DNA of 15,085 nucleotides, from positions 1 to 15,085 of the forward strand of contig JADGRK010000018.1 of the NCBI GenBank assembly GCA_017880985.1, in the 5' to 3' direction. The stretch comes from Rhodoferax sp. (GTDB lineage Bacteria > Pseudomonadota > Gammaproteobacteria > Burkholderiales > Burkholderiaceae_C). Shown here one piece after another: positions 1 to 6,676 of this stretch (the stretch's first letter is position 1; each line of letters opens with the position of its first letter). The notes under the pieces were generated by a model that was not told where the DNA came from, did not search any database, and saw only the letters and a program-made list of their open reading frames with translations. The translations under genes were made by a program, and so were the position numbers.

Positions 1-56
1 ACCCGGGCACGGCGAAAGCGCGAAGGCAGGGCACCTGGACGGGTGGTGTACAGCAT
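1..56 (-). CDS. Possible 5' end of a divergent gene, cut by the window edge
   Basis: An ATG on the minus strand at 56-54 opens a frame that stays open for the 18 codons to the window edge. The visible residues read MLYTTRPGALPSRFRRAR, basic and proline-containing. I recall similar lead-ins (PSRFRR-R followed by a Rossmann GCGDVG motif) from YeeZ-like NAD(P)-dependent oxidoreductases of Comamonadaceae, but the diagnostic part lies outside the window, so no function is assigned. There is no Shine-Dalgarno before the ATG. It would be divergent from the oxidoreductase at 185. A competing possibility is that this is the tail of a plus-strand frame ending at the TAG at 61-63. Confidence 0.3.
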   Translation of the reverse strand, partial: MLYTTRPGALPSRFRRAR

Positions 57-184
57 GGGATAGGGGCTTTGAATTGAAGGCAAAATCGGTGTTTCCAAAG
101 TATTGAGGACAGGGCTTGTTGCTACGCTACTGCGGTCTGTCCCGCAAAGTATTACTTATACAACCCCCAAGGATACAAAAAAAC
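57..184. promoter_or_regulatory. Intergenic region upstream of the 2Fe-2S oxidoreductase
   Basis: About 130 nt lie between the possible minus-strand gene and the ATG at 185. The stretch is AT-richer than the genes around it. It holds -10-like words, TATTGA at 101-106 and TTATAC at 156-161, but I found no -35 partner at 16-18 nt for either, so no promoter is called. AAGGAT at 169-174 sits 10 nt before the ATG at 185 and is the probable ribosome binding site. Confidence 0.4.
169..174 (+). promoter_or_regulatory. Ribosome binding site that fixes the ATG at 185
   Basis: AAGGAT lies 10 nt before the ATG at 185. The same reading frame is open back to a TTG at 116, but that TTG has no Shine-Dalgarno, and the extra 23 residues do not look like part of a ferredoxin domain. 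The start at 185 is therefore preferred. Confidence 0.6.
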
Positions 185-1276
185 ATGACCAGCAGCGAAA
201 CCGGAACTCAAGGGTTCCAGATCACGGTCCAGCCCAGCGGCCGATCATTTAGCAGCAACCCCGGTGAAACCATGCTGGCGGCCGGCATTCGCCAGGGCAT
301 TGCTTTGCCCTATGGCTGCCGGGAGGGTGCCTGTGGCACCTGCAAATGCAAAAAGCTCGAAGGCACGGTAGTGCACGGGCCGCATCAGAGCAAGGCGCTG
401 AGCGACGCGGAAGAAGCCGACGGCTGGGTGCTGACCTGCTGCGGTGTGGCGCACAGTGACGTGCTGCTGGAATCACGCCAGGTGACGCAGGAGGGCGCAT
501 TTGCGATCCGAAAAATGCCAGTCCGCGTGATCCTGATGGAAAAGAAGTCGCCCGATGTCATGCTGCTCAAACTCCAACTCCCGGCCAACGACACCTTTAC
601 TTACCACGCGGGTCAGTACATTGAATTTCTCCTGCGCGATGGCGCGCGGCGCAGCTACTCCATGGCCAACGCGCCGCAGACACTGGCGGCGGGTGCTGGG
701 GCGAGCAATGTCAACGGCACTCTGGAGCTGCACCTTCGTCACCTGCCGGGCGGCAAATTTACCGACCATGTCTTCACCGCCATGAAGGAAAAAGAAATTC
801 TGCGCATCGAAGGGCCTTACGGCAGCTTCTTTTTGCGTGAAGATAGTCACAAGCCGATCATTCTGCTGGCCGCGGGCACCGGCTTTGCGCCGATCAAGGC
901 CATCATTGAACAGCTTCAATTCAAAGGCATTGCACGACCGGCCACGCTTTACTGGGGCGGGCGTCGCCCGGCAGATTTGTATATGGACGAATGGGTCAGA
1001 AACAAGCTGACCGAATTGCCCTGGCTACGCTATATCCCGGTGATTTCGGACGCCCTGCCAATAGATGCATGGACTGGCCGCACCGGCTTTGTGCACCAGG
1101 CCGTGTTACAGGATTTTCCTGACCTCGGTGCCCATCAGGTCTATGCCTGCGGTGCCCCAATCGTGATCGACTCAGCCCGCGTCGACTACTTGCAGGCGGG
1201 CCTGCCAGCCGATGAGTTTTACGCTGACTCCTTTATTTCGGAGGCTGACAAGGCACATGAAGTGGCGTCTGCCTGA
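185..1276 (+). CDS. 2Fe-2S ferredoxin / FAD / NAD(P)H oxidoreductase (AscD/DdhD-like)
   Basis: A single-chain electron-transfer flavoprotein of 363 residues. It moves electrons from NAD(P)H through FAD to a plant-type [2Fe-2S] cluster and on to an unidentified acceptor. The N-terminal ferredoxin domain (about 11-100) has cluster cysteines C45, C50 and C53 in CREGACGTC, with the fourth at C85 or C86. The ferredoxin-reductase part follows: RSYSMAN (156-162) is the flavin-binding RxYS motif, LLAAGTGFAPIKA (227-239) is the NAD(P)-binding glycine loop, and YACGAP (320-325) is the usual C-terminal cysteine motif. Such proteins are often annotated as CDP-6-deoxy-delta-3,4-glucoseen reductase, an enzyme of 3,6-dideoxyhexose synthesis. 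No dehydratase or sugar gene is nearby, so that substrate is doubtful; a monooxygenase or dioxygenase reductase role is equally possible. The gene is followed after 19 nt by the Bug protein, probably in one transcript. Confidence 0.85.
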   Translation: MTSSETGTQGFQITVQPSGRSFSSNPGETMLAAGIRQGIALPYGCREGACGTCKCKKLEGTVVHGPHQSKALSDAEEADGWVLTCCGVAHSDVLLESRQVTQEGAFAIRKMPVRVILMEKKSPDVMLLKLQLPANDTFTYHAGQYIEFLLRDGARRSYSMANAPQTLAAGAGASNVNGTLELHLRHLPGGKFTDHVFTAMKEKEILRIEGPYGSFFLREDSHKPIILLAAGTGFAPIKAIIEQLQFKGIARPATLYWGGRRPADLYMDEWVRNKLTELPWLRYIPVISDALPIDAWTGRTGFVHQAVLQDFPDLGAHQVYACGAPIVIDSARVDYLQAGLPADEFYADSFISEADKAHEVASA

Positions 1277-1295
1277 CCTCATGCAAAATACGCCT

Positions 1296-2267
1296 ATGAA
1301 ATACAAATCGCTGCTCTTCATCGCCCTGGCTTTCGTCGCGTCAGCCGCGGTAACCGTGGCCCAGGCCCAGGGCAAACCGATTCGCCTGATCGTGCCCTAC
1401 GCTGCCGGGGGGCCGCTGGACATCACCGCCCGCGTGTTGGCCGAAAGCGTCAAGAGCAGCCTGGGGCCGGTCATCATCGACAACAAGCCCGGTGCTGGTG
1501 GCAACATCGGCGCCGACGCGGTGGCCAAAGCCGCACCGGACGGTCTGACCATCGGCATCGCCGCCACCGCCACGCATGCGGTCAACCCCTGGCTGTACGC
1601 CAGGATGCCCTACAACGCGGCGACCGACTTTGCCCCCATCACCCAGATGGTGCGGGTGCCCAACGTGCTGGTCATGAATGCCGAGACCGCGCGGCGCTTG
1701 AAGATCAACCGGCTGTCCGACCTGATCGCCTATGCCAGGGCCAATCCGGCCAAGCTCAACTATGCCAGCGGCGGCAACGGGAGTGCCGGTCATCTGGCCG
1801 GGGAATTATTCAAGAAAGAAGCTGGTATCTTCGCCGTGCATATTCCTTACAACGGCGGCAACCCGGCGCAGCTTGCCTTGCTCAGCGGTCAGGTCGATTT
1901 CAACTTTGACAACCTCGCCACCGCGGCACCCAACATCCGCTCCGGCAAACTCAAAGCCCTGGCCGTCACCACCCTGACACGCTCAAGCGCCCTGCCCGAC
2001 GTGCCGCCGATGGCAGACACGCTCAAAGGATTTTCGATCGACACCTGGTGGGGTCTGGTGGCACCCGCGGCCACCCCCAAGGACATCGTGGCGCGACTCA
2101 ACCAGGCCTTCGTGACAGCGCTTAATGCGCCAGAAACCAGAGCCCGCTTTGCCACCCTGCTGGCCGAGCCGGCGCCCAGCACGCCAGAAGAATTTGGTGC
2201 CCTGATGCAAAGCGAGCGCGCCAAGTACGAGCAACTGGTAAAGGCAACCGGTGCCCGGGTGGATTGA
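1296..2267 (+). CDS. Bug-family periplasmic solute-binding protein (TctC-like)
   Basis: Exported binding protein of the tripartite tricarboxylate receptor family, which usually captures carboxylates or other small organic acids in the periplasm. From M1 at 1296 the product has 323 residues, the normal family length. It has a signal peptide of about 24 residues (basic MKYK, hydrophobic LLFIALAFVASAAV, likely cut after AQA). The mature protein starts with the family hallmark IRLIVPYAAGGPLDITAR (29-46), then GxxGADAVAKAAPDG, the WGLVAPAATPKDIVARLN segment (252-269) and a typical C-terminal helix. An in-frame ATG at 1281 would only lengthen the signal peptide; neither start has a clear Shine-Dalgarno. 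No TctA/TctB membrane genes adjoin it, so it is an orphan receptor, as is common for the greatly expanded Bug family of Burkholderiales. The ligand cannot be told from sequence. Confidence 0.92.
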   Translation: MKYKSLLFIALAFVASAAVTVAQAQGKPIRLIVPYAAGGPLDITARVLAESVKSSLGPVIIDNKPGAGGNIGADAVAKAAPDGLTIGIAATATHAVNPWLYARMPYNAATDFAPITQMVRVPNVLVMNAETARRLKINRLSDLIAYARANPAKLNYASGGNGSAGHLAGELFKKEAGIFAVHIPYNGGNPAQLALLSGQVDFNFDNLATAAPNIRSGKLKALAVTTLTRSSALPDVPPMADTLKGFSIDTWWGLVAPAATPKDIVARLNQAFVTALNAPETRARFATLLAEPAPSTPEEFGALMQSERAKYEQLVKATGARVD

Positions 2268-2335
2268 CACTCAGGCCTCACCGGCCGTGCCCAGCGATCG
2301 TCAGAAAAATACCGTCGCTTACGCTGGCTCGCGCC

Positions 2336-2373
2336 GGCTTGAACGCCGTTCAGCCCCATAAAACCGCGTTTTA
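2336..2373. repeat. Two adjacent inverted repeats upstream of the LytS/LytTR operon
   Basis: GGCTTGAAC (2336-2344) and GTTCAGCC (2348-2355) pair across a 3-nt loop with one bulged T. Four bases further on, TAAAAC (2359-2364) and GTTTTA (2368-2373) form a perfect 6-bp inverted repeat around CGC. They lie 70-105 nt after the Bug stop codon and 60-100 nt before the kinase start. They could end the Bug transcript, although the run of T expected of an intrinsic terminator is missing, or they could be operator sites for the operon downstream. Confidence 0.4.
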
Positions 2374-2396
2374 AGCCAAACCTGAGCAGTTTTGTA

Positions 2397-2402
2397 TTGA
2401 CT
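2397..2402 (+). promoter_or_regulatory. Candidate -35 element of the LytS/LytTR operon
   Basis: TTGACT matches the sigma-70 -35 consensus in five of six positions. At a spacing of 18 nt the best -10 is TACCTT (2421-2426), only three of six matches. Transcription would then begin near the ATG at 2433, leaving almost no leader. A weak -10 behind a good -35 would fit an activator-dependent promoter. Confidence 0.35.
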
Positions 2403-2432
2403 TTTGGGGCGTGTCACGCTTACCTTCGTCAA

Positions 2433-3512
2433 ATGACTTTTACCGAATCCTCCGGCCTGACTCAATCGGGCAGTTGGGACCGCCGACGGGTTGTACCGCG
2501 TCGGCGCCAGTTGGCGCTCGCCGCCGCAGTGGTGATGATCGCCGCGCTGGTGTTCAAGCTTTGGTCCGTCAATCCGTTTATAGAACTGGTCGCCGAGACC
2601 CTTTTATTCGGCATGGGCGTGGTGTTCGCCCCAACTTTGGCTGGCATCTGGCGCCAGAAATTAATGCCGCGCCGACAGGCGCAACTGTTGGCGGTTGCCA
2701 TCGGCGCAGTGCTGGCGCCCCTGACCGTGAAACTGCTCTCGTCGGGCGGCGCGCCGTCGGTCTTCTTTGACACGGTGCCGATGGTCCGCGGCTATGTGAT
2801 GGTGACGTTAGGCGGCGCCATCATCGGCACCCTGTTTGCCCTTGGTGCCCTGTACCGAGACCGCGACGCGCACGCCCGGGCCGAGGCCTTGCAGTTTGCG
2901 CTGGAACGTGAAACACTGGAGCGCCAGGCCGCCACCGCCCGGCTGCAACTGATGACCGCACAAATTGAGCCGCATTTCCTGCTCAATACCCTGGCCAATG
3001 TGCAGGAACTGGTGGAGAGTGGCTCGCCGCAGGCGGTGCCGATGTTTCGCAGTCTGATTACGTACCTGCGCGCCGCCATGCCGCAATTGCGGCGCGAAGC
3101 GGCGACGCTGGGTGATGAAGAGCGGTTGCTGCGCGCCTATTTCGAGCTGATGACGATGCGCATGCCGGACCGCCTCACCGTCTCGATTGACATCGATTCG
3201 GAACTGCGCGGCCTGCGTTTTCCGCCCATGGCCTTGCTGACGCTGGCGGAAAACGCGATCCGGCATGGCATCGATCCGGGCTGTGATGGCGGCACCATCG
3301 AGGTCGGTGCACGCCGTGTGGATGGCAACACAGTGCATATCTGGGTGGCGGACACCGGTGTGGGCATGTCCGAGGGCGCAGACATGGGCACCGGGTTGAC
3401 AAATTTACAGGCCCGCTTACAGGCGCTCTTTGGCGCCAATGCAACGCTCGAACTCAGTGAGCAGAGCCCACATGGCTTGCGTGCAGACCTGCGACTGACG
3501 GTGTCAGCCTGA
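2433..3512 (+). CDS. LytS/AlgZ-type membrane sensor histidine kinase
   Basis: Sensor kinase of 359 residues for the response regulator encoded one base downstream. A short cytoplasmic tail is followed by about four membrane segments (near 27-44, 48-72, 83-102 and 117-141), a coiled linker (about 145-172), and the His_kinase domain of the LytS class with the phospho-acceptor H181 in QIEPHFLLNTL. The ATP-binding domain shows the N box at N274 (LAENAIRHGI), DTGVGM (307-312) and GTGLTNLQARL (319-329). There is no separate periplasmic or PAS sensor domain, so the signal is probably sensed within or near the membrane. The ATG at 2433 is chosen because the next upstream in-frame start is a TTG at 2397; neither has a Shine-Dalgarno. 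The stimulus and target genes are unknown. Confidence 0.88.
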   Translation: MTFTESSGLTQSGSWDRRRVVPRRRQLALAAAVVMIAALVFKLWSVNPFIELVAETLLFGMGVVFAPTLAGIWRQKLMPRRQAQLLAVAIGAVLAPLTVKLLSSGGAPSVFFDTVPMVRGYVMVTLGGAIIGTLFALGALYRDRDAHARAEALQFALERETLERQAATARLQLMTAQIEPHFLLNTLANVQELVESGSPQAVPMFRSLITYLRAAMPQLRREAATLGDEERLLRAYFELMTMRMPDRLTVSIDIDSELRGLRFPPMALLTLAENAIRHGIDPGCDGGTIEVGARRVDGNTVHIWVADTGVGMSEGADMGTGLTNLQARLQALFGANATLELSEQSPHGLRADLRLTVSA

Positions 3513-3513
3513 A

Positions 3514-4287
3514 ATGCCCACCGCAACTGCGCTGATTGCCGACGACGAACCGCTGTTGCGTGAGCGATTGGTGTCGCATCTGGCTCATCTCTGGCCCGAA
3601 TTGCAGGTCGTAGCGCAAGCACGCAATGGAAACGAAGCGGTTGAACTTTTTGACCAGTTCCAGCCACAGGTCGCGTTTCTTGATGTCCATATGCCGGGCT
3701 TGAGTGGCATTGAAGCGGCGCGCTGCATGGCTGGGCGCGCCGAGTTGGTGTTTGTTACGGCCTTTGAACAATATGCGGTGGAAGCCTTTCGTCGGGGCGC
3801 GATTGACTACCTCGTCAAACCGATTGAAGAACAGCGTTTGGCCGATACGGTACAGCGACTGCGCACGCGACTGCAACGGACTACGCCCGAATCGCGACCA
3901 GAGCTTGATGCCGTCCTGGACTGCCTCGCCGAGCAATTGCGTCAGCATCGGGGACCGCAACGCCGACTGAAGTGGATCAAGGCCTCAGTCGGCAGTGTGG
4001 TGCGCCTGATCCCCGTGGAGCAAGTCGTTTACCTGAAGTCAGCCACCAAATACACACTCGTGGTTTGGGAGGGTGGCGAAGCACTGATCCGCAAGTCCAT
4101 CCGGGAAATGGCCGATGAGCTCGACCCGGATCAATTTCTGCAGATTCACCGCTCGACCATTGTCAACCTGGACCAGGTCGGGCAGTTCTCACATGGGGCG
4201 GGTGACGCTGGCGAGCTGCACTTGAAAGGGCGCACCGAACGGCTGACGGTGAGTCGCAACTATGTACACCTGTTCCGCCAGATGTGA
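3514..4287 (+). CDS. LytTR-family DNA-binding response regulator
   Basis: Cytoplasmic transcription regulator of 257 residues, phosphorylated by the kinase encoded just upstream. The receiver domain (about 5-118) has the acidic pocket D10/D11, phospho-acceptor D57 in FLDVHMPG, switch residue T82 and K102 in YLVKPI, all intact. After a linker, the LytTR DNA-binding domain (about 153-255) contains EQVVYLKSATKYT and the FLQIHRSTIVNL motif (208-219) typical of AlgR/LytR regulators. Its ATG follows the kinase TGA by one base (TGA-A-ATG) with no clear Shine-Dalgarno, so translational coupling is likely. This architecture matches AlgR/BtsR/MrkE-type regulators, but nothing in the sequence identifies the regulon. 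Confidence 0.92.
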   Translation: MPTATALIADDEPLLRERLVSHLAHLWPELQVVAQARNGNEAVELFDQFQPQVAFLDVHMPGLSGIEAARCMAGRAELVFVTAFEQYAVEAFRRGAIDYLVKPIEEQRLADTVQRLRTRLQRTTPESRPELDAVLDCLAEQLRQHRGPQRRLKWIKASVGSVVRLIPVEQVVYLKSATKYTLVVWEGGEALIRKSIREMADELDPDQFLQIHRSTIVNLDQVGQFSHGAGDAGELHLKGRTERLTVSRNYVHLFRQM

Positions 4288-4339
4288 ACGCGGTCCGGCC
4301 TGGCAGCTTGGACAGCGGTTTACGCAGCGTCCGCTTCGG

Positions 4340-4690
4340 TCAGCAATAACTGAGCTGGCTGTCGTTCCGGCCATTCAGGGCCACTGGTTTGGCGGTGCTG
4401 TTGGTACACAGGCCCTGAGTGGCTGATGATGGTACGGCCGCCTGGGCCATGATCTGATCAGGCATCAAAGAGTTGTATTTGCCCACTACGACGACCGGCT
4501 CAAGCGTTACATAGCGTATCTCCGGGCGCGCTTCTGTCGATCCAGCCAGCAGCTTGTTGACGCTCGTCTGCGACATCCCGGATGTCGCTTCAGTGGCCAC
4601 ATCGTTCATCTTCCAAAGTAGTGCGCCATGGATCGTCGCGGTGATCAGCATGGCACCTGCAAGCGATTTGGTTTTCATTGCATTCCACAT
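4340..4690 (-). CDS. Small secreted or membrane-anchored protein, function unknown
   Basis: A 116-residue protein I cannot assign to a function. AGAAGGAGT (4704-4696 on the minus strand) sits 5 nt before ATG 4690-4688 and decides the start. A second in-frame ATG at 4678 would give a cleaner MKTK signal-peptide start. Residues 6-27 (basic MKTK, then SLAGAMLITATIHGALLW) form one hydrophobic segment, either an uncleaved anchor or a signal peptide. The rest is polar, with the hydrophobic strand VTLEPVVVVGKY at 61-72. That motif recalls both a TonB box and a motif I have seen in small Burkholderiales hypothetical proteins of similar layout. Two cysteines (C95, C116) could form a disulfide if it is exported. 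It converges on the LytTR regulator, with 52 nt between the two stop codons, and has its own promoter-like sequence. Confidence 0.7.
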   Translation of the reverse strand: MWNAMKTKSLAGAMLITATIHGALLWKMNDVATEATSGMSQTSVNKLLAGSTEARPEIRYVTLEPVVVVGKYNSLMPDQIMAQAAVPSSATQGLCTNSTAKPVALNGRNDSQLSYC

Positions 4691-4733
4691 CAAATACTCC
4701 TTCTGAACCGCAACCTGTGGCGGCGTGCGAGGG

Positions 4734-4762
4734 AGTTTATGAAAGTCGATCAGTCAATTCAA
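4734..4762 (-). promoter_or_regulatory. Candidate sigma-70 promoter of the small unknown gene
   Basis: On the minus strand TTGAAT (4762-4757) and TAAACT (4739-4734) are separated by exactly 17 nt, each matching four of six consensus positions. Transcription would start near 4727, giving a leader of about 37 nt that contains the strong AGAAGGAGT ribosome site. The region also lies upstream of pdxH, so the two genes are divergent here. Confidence 0.4.
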
Positions 4763-4822
4763 GCAGCATGCGACGAATTGCGGATGCAAGCGATGAGTCG
4801 CGGTTGGCCGGCCTGACCTGCC

Positions 4823-4828
4823 TATACT
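4823..4828 (+). promoter_or_regulatory. pdxH: -10-like element next to the pdxH start codon
   Basis: TATACT matches the -10 consensus in five of six positions and ends 6 nt before the pdxH ATG at 4835. Transcription from it would begin at or within a base or two of the ATG. No Shine-Dalgarno is present, so a leaderless pdxH mRNA is the simplest reading. No good -35 lies at 16-18 nt (TTGGCC at 4804-4809 is only 13 nt away). Confidence 0.4.
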
Positions 4829-4834
4829 TGCCCT

Positions 4835-5497
4835 ATGACCTCGCTTGCCAACCTCCGAAAAAGCTACGAACACGCCGAACTCAATGAAGACGCGTCACAC
4901 GCCGACCCGCTCCAGCAATTCGACCAATGGCTGAAACAAGCCATCTCGGCCGAGCTACCCGAGCCCAACGCCATGACCGTCGCCACCGTGGCCAGCAACC
5001 TGCGCCCCAGCACCCGCGTGGTGCTGATCAAGGGCTATGACGAACGCGGCATCACCTGGTTCACCAACTATGACAGCCGCAAGGGCCAGGAACTCGCTGG
5101 CAACCCTTATGCCGCGTTGCAATTTCACTGGGTCGAACTGGAACGCGTGGTGCGCATTGAGGGTCTGGTTGAAAAGGTCAGTGATGAAGAAAGTGATGCC
5201 TACTTTCACAGCCGCCCGCTGGATTCACGCATTGGCGCCTGGGCCTCGCCACAAAGCCAGGTGATCTCCGGGCGCGCGGTGCTGGTCGCCAACGCTGCCA
5301 GATATGGCGCCCAGTTTTTGCTCAAACCGCCACGCCCGCCGCACTGGGGTGGCTACCGGCTCAAGCCTGATCACTGGCAATTTTGGCAGGGGCGCAAGAG
5401 CCGTCTGCATGACCGGCTGCGTTACACCTTGAGCCGCGCAGGCGACCCCACTGTCGGCACCAGGCCGTTATGGTTGCGCGAGCGACTGGCACCCTAA
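4835..5497 (+). CDS. pdxH: Pyridoxamine/pyridoxine 5'-phosphate oxidase
   Basis: Cytosolic FMN enzyme that oxidises pyridoxine or pyridoxamine 5'-phosphate to pyridoxal 5'-phosphate, the last step of vitamin B6 synthesis and salvage. The 220 residues equal the usual family length. Family features are in order: N-terminal LANLRKSYEHAELNEDASHADP (4-25) with substrate-contacting R8 and Y11; FMN-binding RVVLIKGYD (61-69) and NYDSRKGQEL (78-87); the dimer and FMN segment around 123-133 (YFHSRPLDSRIGAW); WGGYRLKP (171-178); FWQGRKSRLHDR (183-194) with the active-site R190 and H192; and the terminal RLAP signature. Nothing is missing. The start at 4835 fits the conserved N-terminus. Its TAA overlaps the stop codon of the convergent AEC gene. 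Confidence 0.97.
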   Translation: MTSLANLRKSYEHAELNEDASHADPLQQFDQWLKQAISAELPEPNAMTVATVASNLRPSTRVVLIKGYDERGITWFTNYDSRKGQELAGNPYAALQFHWVELERVVRIEGLVEKVSDEESDAYFHSRPLDSRIGAWASPQSQVISGRAVLVANAARYGAQFLLKPPRPPHWGGYRLKPDHWQFWQGRKSRLHDRLRYTLSRAGDPTVGTRPLWLRERLAP

Positions 5498-6441
5498 ACA
5501 CCCCCCAACAGCGCCATCACCAACGAGACTGTCAACAGCGCCAGCCCGGTGGATACCGCGACACTGGCGGTTACCAGTTCCTCGGCCACCTGGTAGCGCT
5601 GTGAAAACAAGAACACATTGGCACCGATCGGCATCGAGGCCGCCACAATCATCACCGACAGCGACAGGCCACTCAAGCCGAACGACCAGCTCAAACCCGC
5701 CACCAGCGCCGGAAAAGCCAGGTTCTTGATCAGGGCCAAACCGAGTGCACCCTTGAGGTGCTCACCGACCCGTACAAAGGTCAGGGTGACGCCGACCAGC
5801 ACCAGCGCCATCGGGCCAAACGCGTTGCTCAACAGCAGCAGCGGCTGGTCGATCAGCGGCGGCATAACCCACCCGGTCTGCGCAAACACCAGCCCGGCGA
5901 TGATCGGCAACGGCACCGGGTGAATGATGCCGTTGCGCACCGCCCCCAGCACCGTCAGCAGCATGTGCTGCCCGCCGTGCTGGCCAGATGCAACAGCCTC
6001 GCGGGCCACTGCCAACTCCAGTACCACAGTCGCCAATGTGAGCAGCACCAAGGCATGCACCGATATCAGGGTAAACAGCGTGACCAGCCCGGGCGCCCCG
6101 TAAGCCAGACTCACCAGCGGCACACCAATCATCACCGTATTGCTGAAGGTGGCCGCCAGCGCCAGCACCGTGGCCCGACGCGTCATTCCCTGCCAGACCA
6201 GCATCGCCGCAAACAACAAAACTGCCGCGACAAAGTACATCGCCACCGGCTTGAAGTCGAGCTGCTCCACATGCACCGTGCTCATGGTCCGGAACAGCAG
6301 CGCTGGCGTGAGCACCATGAACACCAGATTTGACAAGTCTCTTGTGGCCTCAGCCCTTATCCAGCCTGCGCGACCAGCTATAAACCCAATAGCAGCCAAC
6401 AACACCACCGGCAGCAAGGACGACAGTACCGGGTTAGTCAT
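5494..6441 (-). CDS. AEC-family (auxin efflux carrier-like) membrane permease
   Basis: Inner-membrane permease of 315 residues with about ten hydrophobic segments, from the AEC family. Bacterial members are mostly thought to move small carboxylates such as malonate, malate or lactate. The signatures are PVVLLAAIGFIAGRAG (11-26), DLSNLVFMVLTPALLF (35-50), and the conserved FSNTVMIGVPL (99-109) in the first half. The second half has IIAGLVF, LVGVTL and the KNLAFPALVAG helix, and the protein ends in the usual hydrophobic helix. ATG 6441-6439 is chosen because upstream residues (from 6486) are not membrane-like; the Shine-Dalgarno is weak (GGAACGG). The substrate is unknown. It is divergent from the EamA permease across a 235-nt region with repeats, and convergent on pdxH with overlapping stop codons. 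Confidence 0.9.
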   Translation of the reverse strand: MTNPVLSSLLPVVLLAAIGFIAGRAGWIRAEATRDLSNLVFMVLTPALLFRTMSTVHVEQLDFKPVAMYFVAAVLLFAAMLVWQGMTRRATVLALAATFSNTVMIGVPLVSLAYGAPGLVTLFTLISVHALVLLTLATVVLELAVAREAVASGQHGGQHMLLTVLGAVRNGIIHPVPLPIIAGLVFAQTGWVMPPLIDQPLLLLSNAFGPMALVLVGVTLTFVRVGEHLKGALGLALIKNLAFPALVAGLSWSFGLSGLSLSVMIVAASMPIGANVFLFSQRYQVAEELVTASVAVSTGLALLTVSLVMALLGGV

Positions 6442-6493
6442 GCGAAAAAAACCGTTCCAGATCCTGCACCAGGGCGGCGCAGCCAAACAGGTA

Positions 6494-6519
6494 AGTCTGG
6501 TAGTTGATGCAACCAGACT
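6494..6519. promoter_or_regulatory. Perfect inverted repeat between divergent AEC and EamA genes
   Basis: AGTCTGGT (6494-6501) and ACCAGACT (6512-6519) are exact reverse complements separated by 10 nt. The centre-to-centre distance of 18 nt, close to two helical turns, suits a dimeric repressor or activator. There is no adjacent run of T in either direction, so it is not an intrinsic terminator. It sits 53-78 nt before the AEC start codon and could also fold in that gene's leader RNA. Confidence 0.5.
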
Positions 6520-6522
6520 GGC

Positions 6523-6564
6523 ATTTGACGGTTGAGTTTGAATACCAGGTTCGTGATTTGACGG
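6523..6564. repeat. Direct repeat ATTTGACGG, two copies 33 bp apart
   Basis: ATTTGACGG occurs at 6523-6531 and again at 6556-6564, start to start 33 bp, close to three helical turns, so both copies face the same side of the helix. Both contain a TTGACG word resembling a plus-strand -35 element. I found no -10 at the right distance from either one. They adjoin the inverted repeat at 6494-6519, in the region shared by the divergent AEC and EamA promoters. Confidence 0.5.
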
Positions 6565-6664
6565 ACAGGCGGCATACGGTGACGCATTCTACGAAGAAAA
6601 ACCTCAGGAGCCTTTGAGTCGAGCCGCAGGATAAACTGGCGCGACACCGATCAGTGGTGCAGCC

Positions 6665-6668
6665 GGAG
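6665..6668 (+). promoter_or_regulatory. Ribosome binding site supporting a TTG start for the EamA gene
   Basis: GGAG lies 8 nt before TTG 6677-6679, ideal spacing. No in-frame ATG occurs until about residue 70, inside the second or third membrane segment, so the TTG start is well supported. Confidence 0.7.
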
Positions 6669-6676
6669 CAACCTCT

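Noticed and set aside
116..184. In-frame TTG extension of the 2Fe-2S oxidoreductase
   Set aside because: No ribosome site stands before TTG 116, and the added residues are unlike a ferredoxin N-terminus; AAGGAT before ATG 185 fits better.
2391..2402. TATTGA as an extended -10 for the LytS-like kinase
   Set aside because: No -35 at 16-18 nt upstream, and the overlapping TTGACT makes a better -35.
4287..4340. Possible terminator between the LytTR regulator and the small minus-strand gene
   Set aside because: Only broken complementarity (GGAC...GTCC with internal mismatches) and no run of T on either strand.
5758..6333. Open frame of 191 codons on the plus strand, Q/H/R-rich
   Set aside because: Antisense to the AEC permease; its composition is that of a shadow frame of a GC-rich membrane gene, and it matches no known domain.
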